Shown piece by piece: positions 6,754 through 14,855 of a DNA stretch of 64,000 nucleotides; within the stretch, counting starts at the first letter, position 1; every line of letters begins with the position of its first letter. The notes beneath the pieces were generated by a model. That model did not search any database. It had not been told where the DNA came from and saw nothing but the letters and a program-made list of their open reading frames with translations. Source of the stretch: an uncultured Lachnospiraceae bacterium (lineage in GTDB: Bacteria > Bacillota > Clostridia > Lachnospirales > Lachnospiraceae); assembly GCA_910589105.1 (NCBI GenBank), contig CAJUST010000015.1:1-64000 (forward strand). Direction: 5' to 3'. A program made the translations under genes and the position numbers.

Positions 6754-8454
6754 ATGGGTAAGAACATGGTTAAAAAGATAAAGGAAATGAAAGTTGAACG
6801 GAAACTGAAATATTGTTTTACGTTAGTAGTGATAATTGCAAGCTTTTCCGGCGTATTGGGAGTGCTTGCGCTTATTTTATGCAATACACAATATAGCAAA
6901 GCTTTAGTAAACAATGGGTTTTCCCAAGGTGAGATTGGGATATTCAGCACATACTTAAATAAAGAGCCGTCGATTATCCGTGAAATGATATTAGTAGAAG
7001 ATGAAAAAGAGCTTGCAGAAGCGCAGGCGGAGCTGGATCAGATTTCGGCTTTGACAGACGAAGCGTATCAAACGGTGAAACTGCACTGCAATACAAAAGA
7101 AGAAGCAGAGTATATTGCAACTATTGATGAGAAACTGCCGCTTTACCGTGACATATTTTCCCAAGTGGAGAAACTTGCCATGGAAAATAAGAGCGAAGAA
7201 GCGTTAGATTTGCTGTTTTCATCTGGTAAGCCGACGCTCAAAGAGCTGACGGACGCAGTGGCGGGCTTAATAGAATTAAATGTGAATATGGGAAATTCGG
7301 CTTCCCAGTTTATGAAGATCCTTACATTTGTGATTTTAGCGATAATGGCGGTTGTAATCCTTGCCGCTGTGACAATCTCGCTCCGTTTTGCATCCTTTGT
7401 GTCCAAATTATTTGCAGAGCCGATTATTATGGTAAAAGATGCGACGGCAAAACTGGCAAAAGGCAATTTAGACGTTCATATTGAAAAGATGTATCCAGAT
7501 GAAATTGGCGATATGACGGAATCGTTTCAGGAAGCCATTGAGAACATACGTTTATATATCAATGAATTGTCTAGGGGATTAGGCGAAATTGCGCAGGGAA
7601 ATTTTAATATCTCGACAGATGTGGATTTTAAAGGAGACTTTAAAGAGTTAGAAGATTCCATTGAAATGATCATTGCTTCCCTAAGCGCGGCGTTTGGGAA
7701 TATCCATCAGTCTTCAGAGCAGGTATCCATGGGAGCCGGACAGATGGCGGAAGGCGCGCAGTCTCTGGCAGAGGGCGCGACAAATCAGGCGGCGTCGGTA
7801 CAGCAGCTTACGGCGACAATTCAGAATATTACACAGACGATCGTCAGCAGTACAGAAAAAACGGAACAGTCTTACCGTAATGCGGAAAGATTTAAAACAG
7901 AAGCGGAAAAGAGCAATGAAGACATTAAGCAGTTAAATGTTGCAATGGAACGGATTAGCGAAACGTCAAAGGAAATTGAAAATATTATCACGGCGATTGA
8001 AGACATTGCTTCCCAGACGAACCTGCTGTCTTTGAACGCTTCGATTGAAGCTGCCCGGGCAGGAGAGGCTGGAAAAGGATTTGCCGTTGTGGCGGATCAG
8101 ATTGGAAAACTGGCCGCAGACAGCGCAGCGTCAGCGGTTGACACAAAAAGATTAATCGAAAATTCCATTCAGGAAGTGGAAACCGGAAATGAAATCACAA
8201 TCCGAGCGACAAAGGCCATTGAATCTGTTATTCAGGGCATTGCCATATTGGCGCAGTCGACGAATGAAATCAGTGAAATGTCCATTTCTCAGGCGGAAGC
8301 GATGAAACAGTTAGAAGCCGGCGTAGAGCAGATTGCAGAAGTGATCCAGAACAATTCCGCGGCCGCGGAAGAAACGTCTGCGACAAGCGAGGAGTTGTCT
8401 GCGCAGTCCGACAGTTTAGAGCAGTTATTGGGTGAATTTAAGATTAGGAATTAA
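6754..8454 (+). CDS. Methyl-accepting chemotaxis protein
   Basis: The 566-residue receptor has a first membrane helix near 24-46, a four-helix-bundle type extracellular sensor of about 140 residues, a second helix near 188-212, a HAMP domain (about 213-270), a second HAMP-like segment, and a cytoplasmic signalling hairpin with the conserved tip IASQTNLLSLNASIEAARAG. It senses a small ligand outside the cell and controls CheA. No che or flagellar genes are nearby, so the ligand cannot be inferred from context. Start uncertain: GGAAAGAGG abuts the ATG at 6754, and the ATG at 6766 has better spacing; the difference is four residues. Confidence 0.93.
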   Translation: MGKNMVKKIKEMKVERKLKYCFTLVVIIASFSGVLGVLALILCNTQYSKALVNNGFSQGEIGIFSTYLNKEPSIIREMILVEDEKELAEAQAELDQISALTDEAYQTVKLHCNTKEEAEYIATIDEKLPLYRDIFSQVEKLAMENKSEEALDLLFSSGKPTLKELTDAVAGLIELNVNMGNSASQFMKILTFVILAIMAVVILAAVTISLRFASFVSKLFAEPIIMVKDATAKLAKGNLDVHIEKMYPDEIGDMTESFQEAIENIRLYINELSRGLGEIAQGNFNISTDVDFKGDFKELEDSIEMIIASLSAAFGNIHQSSEQVSMGAGQMAEGAQSLAEGATNQAASVQQLTATIQNITQTIVSSTEKTEQSYRNAERFKTEAEKSNEDIKQLNVAMERISETSKEIENIITAIEDIASQTNLLSLNASIEAARAGEAGKGFAVVADQIGKLAADSAASAVDTKRLIENSIQEVETGNEITIRATKAIESVIQGIAILAQSTNEISEMSISQAEAMKQLEAGVEQIAEVIQNNSAAAEETSATSEELSAQSDSLEQLLGEFKIRN

Positions 8455-8520
8455 AAAATAGCCCATATCAGAACATAGTTGCAATACATATACAGGGAAA
8501 TTGAGAAACAAAAGATCCGT

Positions 8521-8564
8521 AAAACAGGAGCATGGATGCCGGTTTGCATCCATGCTCCTGTTTT
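8521..8564 (+). terminator. Strong intrinsic terminator
   Basis: A perfect 19-bp stem, left arm 8521-8539 starting AAAACAGGAGC and right arm 8546-8564 ending GCTCCTGTTTT, with a 6-nt loop. It ends the chemotaxis receptor transcript; A/T runs on both sides would allow bidirectional action. Confidence 0.9.
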
Positions 8565-8605
8565 AAATGTAGGAATGATCAATGTGTGAAAAAGGCGCAA
8601 AAAAG

Positions 8606-8632
8606 AAGAATGCAGCCACAGGCTGCATTCTT
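8606..8632. repeat. 12-bp perfect hairpin
   Basis: AAGAATGCAGCC (8606-8617) and GGCTGCATTCTT (8621-8632) form a perfect stem with a 3-nt loop and no following T tract. It lies directly before a ribosome site and a 17-codon reading frame. It may be a processing or translation-control structure; alternatively a weak terminator for leftward transcription. Confidence 0.6.
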
Positions 8633-8645
8633 AAGGGGAGAGTTT

Positions 8646-8699
8646 ATGAAAAAGTTTAATTTGTATCAAATGAAGTATGAGTGGGGGAACTTCATTTGA
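8646..8699 (+). CDS. Possible 17-residue leader peptide
   Basis: AGGGGAG precedes an ATG reading MKKFNLYQMKYEWGNFI and then a stop. The 3' half of the frame coincides with a perfect inverted repeat (8665-8676 with 8689-8700). A good ribosome site, a hairpin just upstream and a hairpin within the frame suggest a leader peptide or small regulatory RNA, but conservation is unknown. No promoter was clear immediately upstream. Confidence 0.3.
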   Translation: MKKFNLYQMKYEWGNFI

Positions 8700-8700
8700 T
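8665..8700. repeat. 12-bp inverted repeat, ATCAAATGAAGT type
   Basis: ATCAAATGAAGT (8665-8676) is perfectly complementary to ACTTCATTTGAT (8689-8700), with a 12-nt G-rich loop containing GGGGG. It lies 77 bp upstream of the promoter for the secreted Big2 protein. It could be an operator for that promoter or an RNA hairpin overlapping the small frame. Confidence 0.6.
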
Positions 8701-8776
8701 GAAATTAGTATATCCAGAAAATGTGTTTATTTGGTGTCCGAAAAATGAAACGTTTATGAAGAAATTCTAAAAATAT

Positions 8777-8804
8777 TTGAAATGTGAGTGGTTTTGGGTA
8801 TAAT
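8777..8804 (+). promoter_or_regulatory. Promoter of the secreted Big2 protein gene
   Basis: TTGAAA (8777-8782), a 16-bp spacer, and perfect TATAAT (8799-8804). Transcription is predicted from about 8811, 21 nt before the start codon. Confidence 0.7.
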
Positions 8805-8831
8805 GGTAAAAAAGGATTTGGAGGGATTGAC

Positions 8832-9890
8832 ATGAAACAAGATTGCGAGGGGAAGCGGGTTTTGCGTTACGTTCTGCTTTTAGCGGCGGTGATAAGCATT
8901 TTTACTGTGATGGAGCCAAAGCCTGTATTTGCGGCTCCTCAAGTTGTCTGGCAGAATGGAGAGACTGAGACGGAGATTTCCGTAGAGTCTGGTTCAAAAT
9001 TTTACATCGGTGATTTCGTTACTGTGTTTGGGGAAAATGTAGCATCGACGGCGTCATTGCAGAAATCTTCTTACCGGACACAGAATAAAAAGATTGCCGC
9101 AGTCAACGGGAAGGGGTATTTGAATGCAAAAAAAGTGGGAACGGCGGATATAACAGTCCGTTGCCAAGGAGTGACGCTGGTTTGCCATCTGACCGTGGAA
9201 AAGAAAGGGACGTTTGAGCAGACGACAGCGGTAAAAGAGCTGAAAATGGCGGCAAAGACATTGGCAAAAGGGCTTCCAAAAAAGCTTTCAGCGGCAAAAG
9301 CCTATAGCTTAAGAAAGAAAAAAGAGGAGTATTTAAGCGATTACGGGCATTTTTCGTCCCGCTACCTGACATATGAAGGGTTTTTATATGAGCAGGGGCG
9401 CCTCTCTCCAAGCGCGATGAATGCAAAACGGAGTGAAAAGCTTGCCGTTCCGGAAGCAGGCCGTTATCTGACGGCGGCGGCATTGCTCCGCCAGTTTATG
9501 CTGACAAACGATCCGACGTCGATCCGTTCGAAAAAGACAATGCGCATTGCAACGGCGTCTGCAAATGGCAAATCAGGAAAAATTACAATCAAGCTGGCGC
9601 AAAAATTAAAAGCAGAGCAGATTGTTGCGGCGCAGCTTGCATATTCTAGGTTGAACCAGATTGACGGAAGCAAAAAGACGGCGAATATTTCCATGACGGT
9701 TTATGATGAGACGGCAGGGAAATATTATACCGGCCGTCCGGTTTTAAAACAGGGCAGTAAACAGATTGTTGTCCAGCCGATGGAAAGCGTTTATGGCGGT
9801 TTTCAGGCAGTGGAGCTGGAAAAGGGGCATGTTTATATGCTGGAATCGGAAATGAGTTGGGCGAAAGGGACGAAAATTACAATCAAATAA
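8832..9890 (+). CDS. Secreted Big2-domain protein of unknown function
   Basis: The 352-residue product has a signal peptide (basic start, hydrophobic VLLLAAVISIFTVM, cleavage near VFAAPQ). Residues about 40-125 look like a bacterial Ig-like group 2 domain (SSYRTQNKKIAAVNGKGYLNAKKVGTADITVRC). The remaining 220 residues, rich in Lys and Ala, are not recognised. There is no LPXTG signal or membrane anchor, so it is probably released or held by charge. The start at 8832 follows TTGGAGGGA with good spacing, whereas an upstream frame start at 8784 lies in the promoter. A small unknown gene follows after 12 nt. Confidence 0.8.
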   Translation: MKQDCEGKRVLRYVLLLAAVISIFTVMEPKPVFAAPQVVWQNGETETEISVESGSKFYIGDFVTVFGENVASTASLQKSSYRTQNKKIAAVNGKGYLNAKKVGTADITVRCQGVTLVCHLTVEKKGTFEQTTAVKELKMAAKTLAKGLPKKLSAAKAYSLRKKKEEYLSDYGHFSSRYLTYEGFLYEQGRLSPSAMNAKRSEKLAVPEAGRYLTAAALLRQFMLTNDPTSIRSKKTMRIATASANGKSGKITIKLAQKLKAEQIVAAQLAYSRLNQIDGSKKTANISMTVYDETAGKYYTGRPVLKQGSKQIVVQPMESVYGGFQAVELEKGHVYMLESEMSWAKGTKITIK

Positions 9891-9902
9891 AGGAGTAGGG
9901 AC

Positions 9903-10133
9903 ATGAATCCGGCAAATTTTTTTCAATTAAAACTAATGTGGGACAGGTTTACGAAAAACCACCCGAAATTTCCGAAATTTTTACAGGCGGCGGCGATGCA
10001 TCCGCCAGAGGCAGGTGATATTATAGAAGTAAAGATTATTAAGGCAAATGGAGATACGGTTGCTTCTAATATCAAACTGACAGAAGACGATTTGGCGTTA
10101 TTCCATGAAATCAAAGAAATGACAATGAGATAA
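9903..10133 (+). CDS. Small uncharacterised protein (76 residues)
   Basis: The protein is soluble: an N-terminal helix (FFQLKLMWDRFTKNHPKFPKFLQ) precedes a short beta-rich part ending in KLTEDDLALFHEIKEM. AAAGGAG lies 5-10 nt upstream. It sits 12 nt after the Big2 gene and 11 nt before the CysG-HemL fusion, so it is probably translated from one operon with them. I recognise the general type as a conserved short clostridial protein but no function is known. Confidence 0.7.
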   Translation: MNPANFFQLKLMWDRFTKNHPKFPKFLQAAAMHPPEAGDIIEVKIIKANGDTVASNIKLTEDDLALFHEIKEMTMR

Positions 10134-10144
10134 AGGGGTTTATC

Positions 10145-12136
10145 ATGTCGTATTTTCCAATGTTTATTGAGTTAAAGGGCAGACAGTGCCTTGTCGTAGG
10201 CGGCGGGCAGGTGGCGTATCGCAAAGTAAAGAAGCTTTTAAGGTTTGGAGCGGAAATTACTGTTATTTCACCGGAGATTTTGCCGGAGATTTTAGCCATA
10301 GGAGAGGTGGCTTGCCAAAAGAAGCAGTTTGAAGATACAGATATTGGGGAGCAGACGCTTGTGGTTGCGGCTTCCAATGATAAAGAATTGAACCATCGCA
10401 TTAGTGGAATTTGTAGAAAAAAGAAGATTTGGGCTAATGCAGTCGATCAGATAGAAGATTGCTCATTTTTGTTTCCTGCCTTTGTGAAAGAAGGGGAAGT
10501 GGTCGCCGCCTTTTCAAGCGGCGGGCAAAGCCCCGTAACTTCCCAATATTTAAAGGAGCGGATGCAGACGGTTTTAACGCCGCAGATAGGGGAGATTGCG
10601 GCATGTCTGGGCAGTCTTCGGGCAGTTTTGCAGCAGCGCGTGGAAACAGAAACACAGCGAAAGCAGATCTACCGCGAACTTTTGGAACTTGGGCTAAAGC
10701 AGGGTAGGGCGCCTTTAGAAACGGAAATTGCAGATGTGGCGTGTCAATTTTTACAAAAGCGTAAGTTAGACGGTTCGATTAGTTCTCTGTGGGAATGCGG
10801 ATTGTCAGATGACGCGGATGCCGGGGACGAGGATTCATTTTTAGGAAAGGCGCGGGAAAAGAGAATGGAAGAAAGATCGAAAGAATTGTTTGAAGCCGCG
10901 AAAAAGCATATTCCGGGCGGAGTAAACAGTCCGGTGCGGGCTTTTTCAAGCGTTGGGCGGACGCCGCGGTTTTTGGCGTCGGCGCATGGGGACAGGGTAG
11001 TCGATGTAGATGGGAATGAACTGATTGACTATGTGGGGTCTTATGGACCGGCGATTTTAGGCCATGCGCATCCGGCAGTTATTGAGAAAGTGAAAAAAGC
11101 GTGTGAAAACGGTCTGACCTTTGGCGCGCCGACGGAGCGGGAAGTCATTTTAGCGGAGCTGATTGCGCAGCTTATGCCCTCGATGGAAGTCAGCCGTCTG
11201 GTAAGTTCGGGCACGGAAGCGGTGATGAGTGTGGTCCGTGTGGCGAGAGGATATACGAAGCGGGATAAGATTATAAAATTTAAAGGATGTTACCATGGGC
11301 ATTCAGACGGGCTTTTAGTGAAAGCAGGTTCCGGCGCCCTTACGGCTTCCATTCCGGACAGCGCGGGCGTTCCGGCTGATGTGACGAAACATACGCTTGT
11401 GGCGCGCTATAATGATCGGGAATCCATAAAAGAGCTGTTTTCTGCGAATCCTGATGAAATTGCCGCCGTAATTGTGGAGCCTGTGGCGGCTAATATGGGC
11501 GTTGTCCTGCCAGAAGACGGGTTTTTGGAGTTTTTAAGAGAAATTACTATGCAGTATGGCGCATTGCTGATTTTTGATGAAGTGATTACAGGATTTCGTC
11601 TTGCATTAGGCGGCGCGCAGGAGTATTTTCAGATTACGCCGGATTTGACGGCGCTTGGCAAAATTGTAGGGGGCGGGATGCCGATTGGCGCATATGGCGG
11701 AAGGCGGGAAATTATGGAGCTTGTTGCGCCGTCCGGCCCTGTGTATCAGGCGGGGACGCTTTCCGGAAATCCAGCCGCCGTTTCTGCGGGGATAGAAACG
11801 CTTCGTATTTTAAAGTCGGATTCTATGATCTATGAACGATTAAACCAAAAGGCAAGACGGATTTCGGAATCCGCAAAAAAGGCGGCGGGCGGCCGTATTT
11901 GCGTAAACCAGATTGGCTCTTTAATCGGAATCTTTTTTACAGAGAGACAAGTAAAGGATTATGAGGGCGCTCTATCTTCTGATCCCGCCAAATACGCGGA
12001 TTATTTCGGTTATCTGTTAGACAGGGGAATTTATGTGGCGCCTTCGCAGTTTGAAGCGATGTTTGTTTCGGATGCGCACACGGAAGAAGATATTGAGAGG
12101 ACTTGCAAGACGATAGCGTCTTACTTTTTAAAATAA
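10145..12136 (+). CDS. hemL: Fusion of siroheme synthase N-domain (CysG/Met8-like) and glutamate-1-semialdehyde aminomutase HemL
   Basis: Residues about 1-215 are a precorrin-2 dehydrogenase/sirohydrochlorin ferrochelatase domain: FPMFIELKGRQCLVVGGGQVA carries the NAD-binding glycine motif, and SSGGQSPVTSQYLKERM is the family's dimerisation segment. Residues about 237-663 are HemL, which converts glutamate-1-semialdehyde to 5-aminolevulinate: IPGGVNSPVRAF, YHGHSDGLLVKAGSG, and the PLP lysine in TALGKIVGGGMPIGAYGG. One polypeptide thus carries an early step and the last step of siroheme synthesis. An acidic linker (DDADAGDEDS) joins them. An ATG at 10864 could act as an internal start for HemL alone. 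A terminator follows, shared with the convergent LysR gene. Confidence 0.93.
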   Translation: MSYFPMFIELKGRQCLVVGGGQVAYRKVKKLLRFGAEITVISPEILPEILAIGEVACQKKQFEDTDIGEQTLVVAASNDKELNHRISGICRKKKIWANAVDQIEDCSFLFPAFVKEGEVVAAFSSGGQSPVTSQYLKERMQTVLTPQIGEIAACLGSLRAVLQQRVETETQRKQIYRELLELGLKQGRAPLETEIADVACQFLQKRKLDGSISSLWECGLSDDADAGDEDSFLGKAREKRMEERSKELFEAAKKHIPGGVNSPVRAFSSVGRTPRFLASAHGDRVVDVDGNELIDYVGSYGPAILGHAHPAVIEKVKKACENGLTFGAPTEREVILAELIAQLMPSMEVSRLVSSGTEAVMSVVRVARGYTKRDKIIKFKGCYHGHSDGLLVKAGSGALTASIPDSAGVPADVTKHTLVARYNDRESIKELFSANPDEIAAVIVEPVAANMGVVLPEDGFLEFLREITMQYGALLIFDEVITGFRLALGGAQEYFQITPDLTALGKIVGGGMPIGAYGGRREIMELVAPSGPVYQAGTLSGNPAAVSAGIETLRILKSDSMIYERLNQKARRISESAKKAAGGRICVNQIGSLIGIFFTERQVKDYEGALSSDPAKYADYFGYLLDRGIYVAPSQFEAMFVSDAHTEEDIERTCKTIASYFLK

Positions 12137-12150
12137 CAAATTCCAGATTT

Positions 12151-12198
12151 AAACGGGCATTTTGCTTTCCGGCGTAAGGAAGCAAAATGCCCGTTTTT
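12151..12198. terminator. Bidirectional terminator between hemL and lysR
   Basis: A stem of about 17 bp pairs 12151-12167 (AAACGGGCATTTTGCTT) with 12182-12198, ending in GCCCGTTTTT. A and T runs flank it on both sides, as expected between converging genes. The right edge touches the stop codon of the LysR gene. Confidence 0.9.
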
Positions 12199-13072
12199 AT
12201 AGGGATTTTACAATCGCGGCAAAATCTCTCATCTGTGACGTAATGGGGCGGTCTTGGCAGTGGCAGAGATAAAAAAACCGTTTCATGGAAACATTTTCTA
12301 CCGGACAGGTAATAATTTCTCCTTTTTCTTCATATTCTGAAATACATCTTTTGGACAACACGGCAAGGCCTAAGTTATGGCGTACGGCATCCACAATGGC
12401 GCTCCGGCTGCTGCATTCCCACTTAATATGGATCGGGATATGGCAGGTGCGCATAATTGTTTCAAAAATGGCGCGTGTGCCGCTTCCCTTTTCCCGCATA
12501 ATAAAATCCTGATGCCTTAGATCCTCAACTGAGACAAAATCCCGTTTGGAAAATGGGTGGCGCGGGCCGCAGATCAGGCAGAGGGAATCTTCAATCACAG
12601 GTTCCGTCACGATTTCCTCACGGATAATAATGCCTTCCACTAAAGCGATGTCCAGTTCATTTTGGATCATGCGCTGTTCGATGATTTTGGTATTGTCCAC
12701 ATATCCGGTTGCATCGATGTCGGGGAATTGTTTTTGCATGGTTTCTAAAATGCCCCCGATCATGGTGTTTCCGATGGTAAGGGTGGCTCCAATGCGAAGC
12801 GGGCGGAGGGAATGGATATTTTTCATGGACTGTTCTAAGCGTTCATGGCTTGCGACAATATCCCTTGCGCTGTTTAACAGCAGTAAACCGGCCGGCGTGA
12901 TTTTCAGTTCTCTGGGAAAACGCTCAAAAAGTTTTGTCTGGTATTCATTTTCTAAATCCAAAATGATTTGGCTGACGGTTGGCTGTGAGATGTAGAGCCG
13001 TTTGGCTGCTTCATTCATTTTTTTATATTCCGCAACGGCAATAAACGTTTTTAATTGTTTTAAAGTTGCCAT
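12197..13072 (-). CDS. LysR-family regulator (likely of the sulfite operon)
   Basis: The 291-residue protein has a LysR-type N-terminal winged helix (TLKQLKTFIAVAEYKKMNEAAKRL, SQPTVSQIILDLE) and a two-lobed effector domain starting near residue 92. It is transcribed divergently from the CoADR/sulfite reductase/YeiH operon, with an ATAGGG-N4-CCCTAT palindrome between them. In enterobacteria the LysR regulator YeiE is likewise paired with the YeiH exporter, which makes a YeiE/CysL-like sulfur or sulfite sensor the best guess. The effector is inferred only. The gene probably autoregulates through the same site. Confidence 0.9.
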   Translation of the reverse strand: MATLKQLKTFIAVAEYKKMNEAAKRLYISQPTVSQIILDLENEYQTKLFERFPRELKITPAGLLLLNSARDIVASHERLEQSMKNIHSLRPLRIGATLTIGNTMIGGILETMQKQFPDIDATGYVDNTKIIEQRMIQNELDIALVEGIIIREEIVTEPVIEDSLCLICGPRHPFSKRDFVSVEDLRHQDFIMREKGSGTRAIFETIMRTCHIPIHIKWECSSRSAIVDAVRHNLGLAVLSKRCISEYEEKGEIITCPVENVSMKRFFYLCHCQDRPITSQMRDFAAIVKSL

Positions 13073-13097
13073 AAGAGCCTCCTTTTGGGGAAATGGT

Positions 13098-13113
13098 ATA
13101 GGGAAAACCCTAT
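13098..13113. promoter_or_regulatory. LysR-type operator
   Basis: ATAGGG (13098-13103), AAAA, CCCTAT (13108-13113): a perfect palindrome with ATA/TAT ends, fitting the LysR T-N11-A type. Its centre is about 65 bp upstream of the start predicted from the 13136-13164 promoter, the textbook recognition-site position for an activator of this family. It is also 25 bp from the lysR start codon, allowing autoregulation. Confidence 0.7.
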
Positions 13114-13135
13114 TGTATACTTTGGATTTTACTAT

Positions 13136-13164
13136 TTTACCAAATATTTCACAAGTGTTATGAT
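13136..13164 (+). promoter_or_regulatory. Promoter of the CoADR/sulfite reductase operon
   Basis: TTTACC (13136-13141), a 17-bp spacer and TATGAT (13159-13164). The weak -35 fits a promoter needing an activator. The start would be near 13171, 31 nt before the first gene. Confidence 0.55.
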
Positions 13165-13201
13165 AAAAATATAGAAAAAATTGTCAGTTCAGGAGGTAAA
13201 A

Positions 13202-14824
13202 ATGAAAATATTAGCGCTTGGCGGCGTTGCCGCCGGAACAAAAATTGCGGCAAAGTTAATGCGTGAGGACCGTGGCAGTGAGGTCATCGTGCTGAATAAG
13301 GGGAAACACATTTCTTATGCAGGATGCGGCCTTCCGTATTATGTCGGTCATGTGATTGAGGAGAAAGAACAGCTTATCGTCAATACGCCGGAAAAGTACG
13401 AAAAACTGACTGGCGTGACTGTGCTGACTGAAACAGAGGCAGTCCGTGTCGACCCAAAGGCAAAACAGGTGGAAGCGGTTGATTTAAAAACGCAGGAGAA
13501 AAAAACGTTTGATTACGACAAACTTGTGGTTTCCGTCGGGGCAAGCCCGATAAAGCCGCCGATAGAAGGCTGTGATTTAAAGAACGTATTTTATGTCAGG
13601 ACGCCGGAAGATGCGATTGCGCTCCGTGAAGCCGTTGATTCGGGAAGTGTGAAGAAAGCGGTTGTGGTTGGCGCAGGCTATATTGGTTTGGAAATCGCTG
13701 AAAACTTAAAAGCGCAGGGCATCCGCCCATTTGTGCTCGATATGGCGCCACACGCGCTTGGCGGATTTGATGCGGAGATGGCGGAATATGTGGAAGGGAA
13801 ATTGCAAGAAAACGGAATCCCGGTAGTGACGGGCGTTGCCGTAACCAAAATTGAAGGGGACGGCAAAGTGGAAAAGGTGATAACCGACAAACGCGCGTAC
13901 AAAGCGGATTTAGTCGTTTTAAGCGCAGGCGTCCGCCCGAATACGGCATTTTTGGACGGCATCGGGCTTGAAATGGAAAAAGGCGCGATTTTGACAAACG
14001 AGAAAGGAGAAACGAATCTTCCTGATATTTATGCCGCTGGAGACTGCGCTATGGTACACAATGCGCTGACCGGAAAACCTGCATGGTCGCCGATGGGTTC
14101 TACGGCAAATATCAGCGGCCGGCTGATCGCCCAGAATATGCTTGGCGCCAAACTAGAGTACAGAGGCGTGTTAGGGACGGCAGTCTGCAAACTTCCGGGA
14201 ATGAATGTGGCAAGGACGGGACTGACAAGCGCGCAGGCTGTGGCAGAAGGGTATGATCCGGTCAGCGTGATAACCGTGGTAGACGATAAAGCCCATTATT
14301 ATCCGGGCGCGGGCGCATTTGTCATTAAGATGATTGCAGACCGCAAATCCCTGCGTCTTTTGGGCGTGCAGGCCGTTGGGGCAGGGGCCGTCGATAAAGT
14401 GATTGATATAGCGGTTGCGGGCATTATGTTAAAAGGATCGCTTACAGATTTAGCGGATTTGGATTTGGCGTATGCGCCGCCATTTTCTACGGCAATCCAT
14501 CCGTTTATCCATACGTTAAATGTGCTGATGAACAAAATAGACGGGAAGTTTGAGACATTTACTCCGGAAGAATATGCGGCAGGGGCCGCAGAAGGGTACC
14601 GGATTGTCGATGCCTGTCTGGCGCCGTCGATCACAGGCGCGCCGTATGTTGAGCTGACGACGGTGGAAGGCGAAGTGGAAGGATTAGGCAAAGAAGAAAA
14701 GCTTCTTCTAGTCTGCAACAAAGGAAAACGGGCGTACCTGCTCCAAAACCGTTTGAAATTCTATGGATATAAGAATACAAAAGTGTTAGAGGGCGGCATT
14801 ACATTTAATGATGTAGAAGCATAA
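13202..14824 (+). CDS. CoA-disulfide reductase-like flavoprotein with rhodanese domain
   Basis: The 540-residue protein has the FAD-binding start MKILALGGVAAGTKIA, redox-active Cys42 in SYAGCGLPYYVG (single-cysteine CoA-disulfide/polysulfide reductase type), an NAD(P)-binding VVVGAGYIGLEIAENL, FAD motif IYAAGDCA, and a dimerisation domain. The last 70 residues are a short rhodanese-like domain with loop VCNKGKRA, its cysteine in the active-site position. Such CoADR-RHD enzymes reduce CoA disulfides, CoA persulfides or polysulfide with NAD(P)H. Its place before a siroheme sulfite reductase that lacks AsrA/AsrB suggests it may supply electrons or handle the sulfane sulfur. The start at 13202 follows AGGAGG. 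Confidence 0.9.
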   Translation: MKILALGGVAAGTKIAAKLMREDRGSEVIVLNKGKHISYAGCGLPYYVGHVIEEKEQLIVNTPEKYEKLTGVTVLTETEAVRVDPKAKQVEAVDLKTQEKKTFDYDKLVVSVGASPIKPPIEGCDLKNVFYVRTPEDAIALREAVDSGSVKKAVVVGAGYIGLEIAENLKAQGIRPFVLDMAPHALGGFDAEMAEYVEGKLQENGIPVVTGVAVTKIEGDGKVEKVITDKRAYKADLVVLSAGVRPNTAFLDGIGLEMEKGAILTNEKGETNLPDIYAAGDCAMVHNALTGKPAWSPMGSTANISGRLIAQNMLGAKLEYRGVLGTAVCKLPGMNVARTGLTSAQAVAEGYDPVSVITVVDDKAHYYPGAGAFVIKMIADRKSLRLLGVQAVGAGAVDKVIDIAVAGIMLKGSLTDLADLDLAYAPPFSTAIHPFIHTLNVLMNKIDGKFETFTPEEYAAGAAEGYRIVDACLAPSITGAPYVELTTVEGEVEGLGKEEKLLLVCNKGKRAYLLQNRLKFYGYKNTKVLEGGITFNDVEA

Positions 14825-14855
14825 GGAATAAGAATAAGGAAAAGGAGAAAAAAGC

